Source: an uncultured Clostridia bacterium (lineage in GTDB: Bacteria; Bacillota; Clostridia; Oscillospirales; Acutalibacteraceae). Taken from it: DNA of 15,693 nt. The notes below the pieces were generated by a model. That model ran no database searches and was not told where the DNA came from. It saw only the letters and a program-made list of their open reading frames with translations. Within the stretch, counting starts at the first letter, position 1, and each line of letters opens with the position of its first letter. The translations under genes were made by a program, and so were the position numbers. Positions 1 to 6,351 of this stretch are shown one piece after another. The DNA lies in the NCBI GenBank assembly GCA_947624755.1, contig CANQLQ010000017.1:1-15693 (forward strand), given 5' to 3'.

Positions 1-6
1 AAACAG

Positions 7-966
7 ATGAATTTTGAAAATATGAAGTGCGACGGTTGCGGTCGTATATTTGAAAAAGAAGATGATGTTGTAGTCTGTCCCGAATGCGGAACACCGCAGC
101 ATCGCAGATGTTATGAGCTTTGCAACGGATGCGTAAATTCAGAAAAACATAAACTCGGTTTTGAATGGCAAAAAGAAAATCTTGCCTGCGACAGCCAAAA
201 TGATTCTAAGCCCGAAGATAAAGACCGGAATAATACTGATAACGGTCAAACGGATACGCCTTCCGACTCAGGTATGTTCTCGAATATAGCTCCGGAGCTT
301 GGAGACATTATAGATCCGGAAAGCGGACTTCCCCGGCTTGATGATCTTATTGAATCGAGGGTAAGGGCTCTTGCACCGGGAATTACAGCCGAACAGCGCA
401 GTGAACATCTTTGCGGCGCTGAGCTTGGAACAACGATTTCTTTTATAGGCAACAATGCTGCCGCCTACGTAAAAAAATTTCGCAAAAGAGAACACGAAAG
501 AAAACACACCTTCAACTGGGCAGCGTTTTTCTTCACACCGATTTGGTTCTTTTACAGAAAGCTTTATAAAGCCGGAGCAGTATTTATTTCGCTGATGATT
601 TCGCTTTCAATGCTCATGGCTAAGCCGTCGCAGGATATTCTTGCAATTTATGAAGATATTTATCAAAGCGGCGCTGCGATGATAACAGAGGCTCAATATT
701 CGGCTCTTTTGAAGGCTATGATACCTATTATGATAATTGAGGCAATTACGTTTTTAGTTCGTTTGATTGCCGGATTTACCGCAGACAAAATATATTGGAA
801 TCATTGCCGGCAATCGCTCGAAAAGATTGAAGAATTAAAAAGTTATGACGAGGTTACCGCTTTGGGTATATATCTGAAACGATGCTCAACGAGCTTTATT
901 GCGGTATTTGTTGCATTAGCTGCCTATTACTTTTTGCCGCAAATACTGATTTCATTTTTCGGATAA
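7..966 (+). CDS. RING-finger (Prok-RING_1-like) DUF2628 membrane protein
   Basis: A 319-residue protein of unknown function. The N-terminus carries eight regularly spaced potential zinc ligands (C8, C11, C24, C27, H32, C35, C39, C42), the cross-brace pattern of the prokaryotic RING finger family. Residues about 56-110 are acidic, polar and probably disordered. From residue 155 on it resembles DUF2628: a basic stretch, then HTFNWAAFFFTPIWFFYRK (167-185), then hydrophobic segments near 188-205, 237-257 and 295-317. This predicts a cytosolic zinc domain tethered to the membrane. Only six bases precede the ATG, so its ribosome binding site and promoter lie outside the view, and an upstream start cannot be excluded. 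galU follows 31 bp downstream on the same strand without an obvious terminator, so co-transcription is likely. Family assignment is from motif recognition; the role is unknown. Confidence 0.8.
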   Translation: MNFENMKCDGCGRIFEKEDDVVVCPECGTPQHRRCYELCNGCVNSEKHKLGFEWQKENLACDSQNDSKPEDKDRNNTDNGQTDTPSDSGMFSNIAPELGDIIDPESGLPRLDDLIESRVRALAPGITAEQRSEHLCGAELGTTISFIGNNAAAYVKKFRKREHERKHTFNWAAFFFTPIWFFYRKLYKAGAVFISLMISLSMLMAKPSQDILAIYEDIYQSGAAMITEAQYSALLKAMIPIMIIEAITFLVRLIAGFTADKIYWNHCRQSLEKIEELKSYDEVTALGIYLKRCSTSFIAVFVALAAYYFLPQILISFFG

Positions 967-997
967 ACCGAGATTTTTAAGAAACGGAGAAAAAACG

Positions 998-1882
998 ATG
1001 AAAATTAGAAAAGCTATAATACCTGCCGCAGGTCTTGGAACAAGAGTCCTTCCGGCATCTAAATCAATCCCGAAAGAAATGCTCAATATCGTTGACAAGC
1101 CTGCAATTCAATATATTGTTGAAGAGGCTGTCGCTGCCGGAATTGAAGAAATTCTTATCATAACCAACAGGGGTAAGGGCGCAATTGAAGACCACTTTGA
1201 CCATTCGTTTGAGCTTGAGGCCAACCTCAGGGGCAATGAGTCAAAAAAGAAAATTTTCGACGATATTATGAAGCCCGTAAATATGGCTAATATCTACTTT
1301 ATAAGGCAGAAAGAAACAAAAGGTCTTGCCGATGCAATATACAGAGCTAAAACCTTTATCGGCAATGAACCGTTTGCCATACTTTACGGTGACGATGTAA
1401 TCGTTAACCCCGATGGACAGCCGGTAATCGGTCAGCTTTGCGACGCATATGAAAAATACGGATGCGGCATTGTCGGGGTAAATGAAGTGCCGAGGAAAGA
1501 CGTCGGAAAATACTGCTCGCTTGATATTACTCCTCTTGAAGGCAACGTGATGAAATGTAACGATATTATTGAAAAGCCTACCGAAGACCAAATAATGTCG
1601 TGCTATTCAATACTCGGCCGTGTCGTTATGCCGCCGGAAATTTTTGATTATATTGAAAAAACACCGGTAAATAAAAAAGCCGGTGAGGTGTATTTTACCG
1701 ATTCATTGGTTTTGCTTGCCAAGGAAAAGGGTCTTAATGCAATTGATTTTGTCGGCACAAGATATGATATGGGCAATAAGCTCGGCATTATGAAAGCAAA
1801 TTGCGAAATGGCGCTTATGCACGATGAAATAGGGGAAGATTTTAAGAAATATATCAAACAGCTTGCTAAAGAAATTGAATAA
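998..1882 (+). CDS. galU: UTP--glucose-1-phosphate uridylyltransferase
   Basis: A 294-residue cytosolic enzyme that makes UDP-glucose and pyrophosphate from UTP and glucose 1-phosphate. It supplies sugar donor for wall polymers and glycolipids and supports the Leloir pathway. The nucleotide-binding signature AAGLGTR is at residues 10-16, followed by the PKEMLNIVDKPAIQYIVEEA block (25-44). The metal-binding GDD is at 131-133, and the C-terminal GTRYDMGNKLGIMKA block is typical of bacterial GalU. Length matches the family (about 290-300). The ATG is preceded by a purine-rich site (ACGGAGAA) about 7 bp upstream. It lies 31 bp after the RING/DUF2628 gene and is probably co-transcribed with it. 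The converging minus-strand operon encodes an alpha-galactosidase and a sugar 1-kinase whose products could enter UDP-sugar metabolism, but that link is inference. Confidence 0.95.
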   Translation: MKIRKAIIPAAGLGTRVLPASKSIPKEMLNIVDKPAIQYIVEEAVAAGIEEILIITNRGKGAIEDHFDHSFELEANLRGNESKKKIFDDIMKPVNMANIYFIRQKETKGLADAIYRAKTFIGNEPFAILYGDDVIVNPDGQPVIGQLCDAYEKYGCGIVGVNEVPRKDVGKYCSLDITPLEGNVMKCNDIIEKPTEDQIMSCYSILGRVVMPPEIFDYIEKTPVNKKAGEVYFTDSLVLLAKEKGLNAIDFVGTRYDMGNKLGIMKANCEMALMHDEIGEDFKKYIKQLAKEIE

Positions 1883-1903
1883 AACGGCGCTTAGCGAATA
1901 CTT

Positions 1904-1955
1904 ATTAATATAAGCCGGTAAATCAGGTCACCCTGAATTAATCGGCGATTCCTTA
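1904..1955. repeat. Truncated MITE copy (copy A)
   Basis: The ATTAATATAAGCCG block and the CCCTGAATTAATC block are both found in the reverse complement of the complete 48-bp copy at 13422-13469. Here they are separated by about 13 extra bases. The right end finishes in GATTCCT followed by TA, the same end and flank as the other copies. The left inverted-repeat end is missing. Confidence 0.65.
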
Positions 1956-2011
1956 GAAAAATGTAGGGGCGGCTATGTGTGGCTGCCCGACCAAAATAAT
2001 TTTAATCACAT

Positions 2012-2037
2012 AGGGGCGACCACGCGGGGTCGCCCCT
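2012..2037. terminator. GC-rich hairpin downstream of galU
   Basis: A perfect 10-bp stem (AGGGGCGACC with GGTCGCCCCT) around a 6-base loop, 130 bp after the galU stop. No good T-run follows on the plus strand, so it may be part of a repeat element rather than a true intrinsic terminator. A weaker related module lies at about 1965-1988. Confidence 0.4.
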
Positions 2038-2054
2038 CCTGCGTTCTTTCAGAC

Positions 2055-2080
2055 AAAAATTTCGCAGCCTGTGGGCTGCG
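2055..2080 (-). terminator. Possible terminator of the five-gene minus operon
   Basis: Read on the minus strand, CGCAGCC, a 4-base loop and GGCTGCG (2080-2063) form a 7-bp stem followed by GAAATTTTTG. It lies about 120 bp beyond the kinase stop. The T-run is short and offset, so this is only a candidate. Confidence 0.35.
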
Positions 2081-2119
2081 ATGAGGGCTCCGCCGCCTTT
2101 TGAAAAAGGCGGGCGAAAA

Positions 2120-2183
2120 CTTTTCTAATCAATCTGAGCGTTAGATTTAATTAGGGCACCCTGAATTAATCAGTGCTTCCTTA
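2120..2183. repeat. MITE fragment (copy B)
   Basis: Positions 2120-2151 match 14555-14586 at 29 of 32 bases. The adjoining CCCTGAATTAATCAGTGCTTCCT end matches the complete short copy at 13422-13469 (reverse complement). It ends in TTCCT plus TA like all other copies. The opposite inverted-repeat end was not found, so it is truncated. Confidence 0.7.
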
Positions 2184-2201
2184 GAATCCGTTTTTTGTTA
2201 C

Positions 2202-3335
2202 TTATTTGTTTTTGAGGGCTTCTTCATAAAGTCGAAGCGTAATTTCATTCATCTTATCCATTTTGCGCTCAATGTCAGACACCATAGCGAACTGATTTTT
2301 AGCGCGGACAAGATTATGCTCCGGGTAGTTTGTTTTGAAATAGTTGTCACCGTCAAGGTAGTCGGTCAGAAAACGCACGCCGCATTCAAACGTCATAAGC
2401 CATGCGCCGTATGCAAGGTGTTCTACTTCCGCCTTAGTCAGCGCATCGGCGCAGCAGGACAGATAACCTTTGGTATAGCTTTCATAAAGTTCAAGCGAAA
2501 CGGAAACTTTTGAAAGGTCTTTTTCGTCTTCAAGCGCAGTGCTTGCCCCCGAACGGATAGCATCGCCGAAATCATAAAGTGAAAGTCCGGGCATAATGGT
2601 ATCAAGGTCAATGATACATATGCCTTTTTTTGTTTCTTCGTCAAAAAGAATATTGTTAATTTTTGTATCGTTATGAGTTACGCGAAGGGGAATTTTTCCG
2701 CTTTCGAGAAGGTCGAGCGCAATTTTTGCCCGGTCTTTTCTTGAAAGAGCAAACTTTAGTTCAGCGTCAACTTTTTCAAGACGGTTTACCTTGTCTTCTT
2801 TTGCCGCATTTTTTAGAGCTTCAATGCGCTTTGGTGTGTTATGGAAATCGGGAATTGTTTCCTTTAGGCTTTCGCTCGGATATTCGTTGAGCAGACATTG
2901 GAATCTTCCGAAGCTTCTGCCGGCGCTTTCAAATACATCTTTGTTGTCGATAAGGTTATATGTATACGCGCGGTCAATAAAGTCGTAAATTCTCCAGCAG
3001 CAATCGTCCTTTGCAAAATAATATTTGCCGTCTTTTGTTTTGAGAAAGTTTAAAGCCTCACGCTTGGGGTCGCCGCCGGTTTGTGCTATCTTCTCTATCA
3101 AAAATTTTGAAACGCTTACAATATTTTCCATAAGAATTTCCTGATTTTTGAAAACGTGTATGTTTATATTTTGTACAAGGTATTTTTTTGTTTCGCCGTT
3201 TTGTAAAAATTCGGCGTAGTAAGTTGAATTTATATGTCCGTCGGTAAAAATCTTTGTTTCTGTAAGTTCGCCTTCGATATTGAAAAAGCGGCAGACGGAA
3301 AGTATTTTTTCGTTATCAATTATTTGTTCTTGCAA
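2202..3335 (-). CDS. NahK-like sugar 1-kinase (aminoglycoside phosphotransferase fold)
   Basis: A 377-residue cytosolic kinase of the APH/choline-kinase fold. The catalytic loop is H221-N-D223-T-K-I-N-N228, and the metal-binding segment IIDLDTIMPGLSLYDFGDAIR starts near 241. This HxDTKxNN...DLDTxMP pattern, with TDGHINSTY near the N-terminus, resembles N-acetylhexosamine 1-kinase (NahK) of the bifidobacterial galacto-N-biose pathway. That enzyme phosphorylates GlcNAc/GalNAc at C1 with ATP. Length is close to NahK (about 360). The start is TTG, with AAGGATGG about 9 bp upstream. It follows the in-frame TGA of the CBM9-like gene by one codon, so translation is probably coupled. The next internal methionine (M69) would remove the conserved N-terminus. 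As the last gene of an operon with an alpha-galactosidase it probably serves sugar salvage. Exact substrate is uncertain: galactose, GalNAc, GlcNAc or another hexosamine. Confidence 0.82.
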   Translation of the reverse strand: MQEQIIDNEKILSVCRFFNIEGELTETKIFTDGHINSTYYAEFLQNGETKKYLVQNINIHVFKNQEILMENIVSVSKFLIEKIAQTGGDPKREALNFLKTKDGKYYFAKDDCCWRIYDFIDRAYTYNLIDNKDVFESAGRSFGRFQCLLNEYPSESLKETIPDFHNTPKRIEALKNAAKEDKVNRLEKVDAELKFALSRKDRAKIALDLLESGKIPLRVTHNDTKINNILFDEETKKGICIIDLDTIMPGLSLYDFGDAIRSGASTALEDEKDLSKVSVSLELYESYTKGYLSCCADALTKAEVEHLAYGAWLMTFECGVRFLTDYLDGDNYFKTNYPEHNLVRAKNQFAMVSDIERKMDKMNEITLRLYEEALKNK

Positions 3336-3338
3336 TTT

Positions 3339-3965
3339 TCAACCATCCTTTCTTTGCGTTACAACTATTTTTGCAAATAAGCCGGGATTATGAAATCCAG
3401 GAGGAAGCTCGCCCATAGGGGAAAAAGACCCAAAATGGGGCGATTCGGTTTTGTCGCCGCATTTAAAAAAGTTTCCGCGGTAATTACCGGCCGAAGCCGA
3501 AAAGTGTTCACCGAAGACTTCATCTATAAGTTTACACGGAACGAAAAGTTCAACAGACCAGCCGCCGTGGTTTATTTCAGCGAGAACGGTCGGTTCTTTT
3601 TTTGTAAGTTCTTTTAGAAAAATTCGGTTGTCGCGGCTCTTACCTGCCGCGCAGAGATAAGCCCCACCCGCAGTCATTTCAAAGTTGAGATATTCGTCAC
3701 GGTGGGAAAAGGGCTTGAAGAAAAATTCCATGCAGCTGTCCTCCCAGCAGTTTTCATCTCTGCCTTTGCAGACGGCTCTTATATTTGTTTCGTCGGTACG
3801 CATTTTTAAAAATATACCTTTTTCTTTTACGAAACAAAGCTGAAACGAACACTTCGGACGGTATTGCTTTTCGGTTTCCCATTGATAAAAGTCAACCTGA
3901 CCGCACGCAACTTTATTCCAGTCGGGTTCGTTTTCAAAGGTGAAGGTTCGATAGGTTTTAATCAT
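3339..3965 (-). CDS. CBM9-like carbohydrate-binding protein
   Basis: A 208-residue protein resembling the CBM9-like/DOMON-type domain. Recognisable blocks are WEDSCMEFFFKP, EYLNFEMTAGGAYL, a GGWSVELFVP strand, and the C-terminal GNFFKCGDKTESPHFGSFSP followed by PPGFHNPGLFAKIVV. The reading frame is open further upstream to 4058, but ATG 3965 is preferred. It overlaps the alpha-galactosidase stop by 8 bases (ATGATTAA), while the extra upstream residues are only a shadow of the alpha-galactosidase C-terminus. There is no signal peptide, so it should be cytosolic, unlike classical secreted CBM9 modules on xylanases. It lies between the GH36 enzyme and a sugar kinase and is translationally coupled to both, which suggests an accessory role with an internalised glycoside. 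No catalytic role can be assigned from sequence. Confidence 0.8.
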   Translation of the reverse strand: MIKTYRTFTFENEPDWNKVACGQVDFYQWETEKQYRPKCSFQLCFVKEKGIFLKMRTDETNIRAVCKGRDENCWEDSCMEFFFKPFSHRDEYLNFEMTAGGAYLCAAGKSRDNRIFLKELTKKEPTVLAEINHGGWSVELFVPCKLIDEVFGEHFSASAGNYRGNFFKCGDKTESPHFGSFSPMGELPPGFHNPGLFAKIVVTQRKDG

Positions 3966-6321
3966 TTGTTTCACCCGGCTGTTCCTTGAGATAATAAAGT
4001 CTCGAATCGGTGTCAAGAAGTATTCTTGAAGTCCCGAAGCTATAGCCGCTTGAAACATATCTTTGATGCGGCTTGAAGCCTGAACTCATGAGTGCATCGC
4101 CGCCGAGAAATTCATAGTTTTCTTTTTCTGTATGAAGCTTTACCGTATCAATTATCCAGTCATAAACCTTGCTGTTGTCCGGGTCAAACTTTTTGGGAAG
4201 AACTGTGCTTATTATCTCTTTGAAAATGCCGATATTCAGCACTTGAACCCTTGCGGTAAGAGAATAGTCTTTTTCTTCGTCAAGTCCCGCAAAACGAATT
4301 ATATCGTTGCCGTTATTCGGTGACATACGGTTGACGAAATATCCCATTAAGCTTTCCGATTTATCTTTGCTCGAAACCTGCCATTTTGTGATATCCTCTT
4401 TAAACGGGTCACCGATGCGGTAAAAATCACCGAACTGAAGAAGCCTTCTGTGCTCTTTGTAATATTCAATTTGTTTTACGATTGCGGCTTTGTCAAATTT
4501 TGAAAGCTGTGTAACATCAAGCTCATAGCCCAAAATACCGAATGAAGCTACATTAAATCTTTCTTCAACGCTTGAAGCTCTGAGGTTTTGCGCGCTCGGA
4601 GAGGCGGAAACGTGCATTGTCATAACGGACTGCGGATAGCCGTATGAAGTGCCGGTTTGAATTTTTATTCTGTCGAGCGGATCGGTGTTGTCTGAAGTCC
4701 AGCACTGCGGCATATAGCAGAAGGTGCCGAGATCAAAACGGTTGCCGCCGCTTGAGCAGGCTTCAAAAAGAATTTCGGGAAAGCGTTCGGTAAGAGCGTC
4801 CCAGATTTTGTAAAGGCCTAAAATATATCTGTGGAAAAATTCGCCGCTTCTTGCGCCTTTTCTGCGTGAAAATACGTCGGACATCTGTCTGTTGTTATCC
4901 CATTTGATGTATGAGATGTTGCCGTAACGGAAAACATCGGTCATAGTGTCAATAATATACTGACATACATCGTCTCTTGTAAGGTCAAGCACAAGCTGAT
5001 TTCTGCCCTGAGAGGGGGTATATTTGTCTGTTGTGACCGCCCAGTCGGGATGCGCTCTGAAAAGGTCGCTGTCGGGGGAAATCATTTCCGGCTCGACCCA
5101 AAGACCGAACATAAGCCCCATTTTGTTGATTTTTTCCGAAAGGCCTTTTATACCCGAGGGAAGTTTTTTCATATTGACATACCAGTCGCCGAGCGAAGAT
5201 TTATCATTGTTTCTTTTGCCGAACCAGCCGTCGTCAAGAACAAACATTTCCGCGCCGAGCTGTGCGCCGGCTTTTGCAATGGCAAGAATTTTCTTTTCAT
5301 TGAAGTTAAAGTATGTGCCTTCCCAGTTGTTGACAAGAACGGGACGTTCACGGCCTTTCCAATAACCGCGCACAATATGTTCATTTACAAAACGATGCAT
5401 ATTAAGGCTCATACCGTTAAGCCCCTCGGCGCTGAAGGTCATAACGCTTTCGGGGGTATCAAAAAAGCTGCCCTCTTTAACAAGCCAGTCAAATTCAAAC
5501 GGATTTATGCCGTTTTGAACTCTCAAAAGGCCATGGGTCGAAATTTCTGTTCTTGTGATATGGTTGCCGGAATAAACAAGATTGAAGCCGTAACATTCGC
5601 CGCTGTCCTCATTGCAATCGCCGCTTGTTACCGCAAAAAACGGGTTATGACGGTTTGAGCTTGTCCCTGTTATTGAACCTACCGAAAATTCGCCGCCCGT
5701 AAGCTTATGTTCATGCTTCTGTCTTTCACGAAGCCATGCACCGTCAAAGGAAATGGCAGTATAATCACCCATAGGAAGATCAATTTGCATACTCATAATG
5801 CTTTTTATCCTGAAAGGCTTGTCGCTCTTGTTATAAAGGCGTACACTTCTTGTAATTACGTTACATTCTTCAAAAACGGTATAGAAAAGATGAAGCTGTG
5901 CGCCGAGAATTTTATCTTCAAGAATAACTGTTAGCGTCTGTGATTTTCCATATGAGGACGGAAGACCGTGCAAAATAGGCTTTACGTCAGTAATTGCAAA
6001 GTTTTTATATAGAAAATCTGTTGTGAAATTATCATCGGCGCAAGTTATCTGTATTGCGGGAAGGCGGTAATCTCCCTTTCCGTAGGCGGAATATTCAAGA
6101 GGAATATGGTCAAGAGAAAGCTTGGTGTCGTCCTGACTTCTTGCGGTGGTGTTCCCGTAGCCCATTTCGTGTTTGTCATAAAGGAAGGTATAGTCTTTAT
6201 GGCGGCGGATTTTCTTTCCGTAATAAAGACTTTCGAGCTGACCTGAGGGCAGGGCGCGGAAAATATAGCTCGTTTTTTCGGTCTGAAGATGAAAAACATT
6301 TTCGTCGGTTGTATAAATCAT
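3958..6321 (-). CDS. Alpha-galactosidase, GH36
   Basis: A 787-residue retaining alpha-galactosidase that releases terminal alpha-linked galactose (raffinose-family sugars, melibiose, alpha-galactosyl glycans). No signal peptide, so intracellular. It has the GH36 layout: N-terminal beta-sandwich to about 320, then the barrel with VNNWEGTYFN (330-339), FVLDDGWFG (360-368), GLWVEPEM (406-413), and YIKWDNNR (471-478) carrying the predicted nucleophile D475. FEACSSGGNRFDLG (519-532) and CWTSDNTDPLDR (540-551) follow; the latter carries the likely acid/base D544. A beta-sandwich tail completes it. Length fits the roughly 700-790 aa family. The ATG has a strong AAGGAGA site about 6 bp upstream. It starts 30 bp after the GT/glycerophosphotransferase gene with no terminator between. 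The overlap with the CBM9-like gene downstream indicates coupled translation. GH36 also includes alpha-N-acetylgalactosaminidases, so exact specificity is open. Confidence 0.93.
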   Translation of the reverse strand: MIYTTDENVFHLQTEKTSYIFRALPSGQLESLYYGKKIRRHKDYTFLYDKHEMGYGNTTARSQDDTKLSLDHIPLEYSAYGKGDYRLPAIQITCADDNFTTDFLYKNFAITDVKPILHGLPSSYGKSQTLTVILEDKILGAQLHLFYTVFEECNVITRSVRLYNKSDKPFRIKSIMSMQIDLPMGDYTAISFDGAWLRERQKHEHKLTGGEFSVGSITGTSSNRHNPFFAVTSGDCNEDSGECYGFNLVYSGNHITRTEISTHGLLRVQNGINPFEFDWLVKEGSFFDTPESVMTFSAEGLNGMSLNMHRFVNEHIVRGYWKGRERPVLVNNWEGTYFNFNEKKILAIAKAGAQLGAEMFVLDDGWFGKRNNDKSSLGDWYVNMKKLPSGIKGLSEKINKMGLMFGLWVEPEMISPDSDLFRAHPDWAVTTDKYTPSQGRNQLVLDLTRDDVCQYIIDTMTDVFRYGNISYIKWDNNRQMSDVFSRRKGARSGEFFHRYILGLYKIWDALTERFPEILFEACSSGGNRFDLGTFCYMPQCWTSDNTDPLDRIKIQTGTSYGYPQSVMTMHVSASPSAQNLRASSVEERFNVASFGILGYELDVTQLSKFDKAAIVKQIEYYKEHRRLLQFGDFYRIGDPFKEDITKWQVSSKDKSESLMGYFVNRMSPNNGNDIIRFAGLDEEKDYSLTARVQVLNIGIFKEIISTVLPKKFDPDNSKVYDWIIDTVKLHTEKENYEFLGGDALMSSGFKPHQRYVSSGYSFGTSRILLDTDSRLYYLKEQPGETND

Positions 6322-6351
6322 ATTTTCTCCTTTTGGAATAAAATTGCCTAT

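Larger units (their letters stand above)
1883..2201. repeat. Gene-free 319-bp repeat and hairpin cluster
   Basis: No gene is visible between the convergent galU and kinase genes. From left to right it holds: a 5'-truncated copy of the TTCCT-ended repeat (about 1904-1953); two GC-rich hairpin modules (GGGCGGC/GGCTGCC from about 1967, and AGGGGCGACC/GGTCGCCCCT at 2012-2037); a CGCAGCC/GGCTGCG hairpin (2063-2080); a CCGCCTTT/AAAGGCGG hairpin (2093-2112); and a second repeat fragment (2120-2181). Some hairpins may act as terminators for the two convergent transcripts. The arrangement looks like accumulated nested small elements. Confidence 0.7.

Noticed and set aside
1960..2115. CRISPR array or tRNA-like structure in the hairpin cluster
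   Set aside because: There are no regularly spaced identical repeats and no cloverleaf or acceptor stem. The hairpins differ from each other.
3966..4058. Longer N-terminus for the CBM9-like protein
   Set aside because: The extra 31 codons lie inside the alpha-galactosidase C-terminus in another frame and do not resemble the CBM9-like domain. ATG 3965 overlaps the upstream stop in the usual coupled way.
5050..5658. Plus-strand 202-codon open frame
   Set aside because: It is antisense to the well-conserved GH36 barrel, with no ribosome binding site and no recognisable domain.
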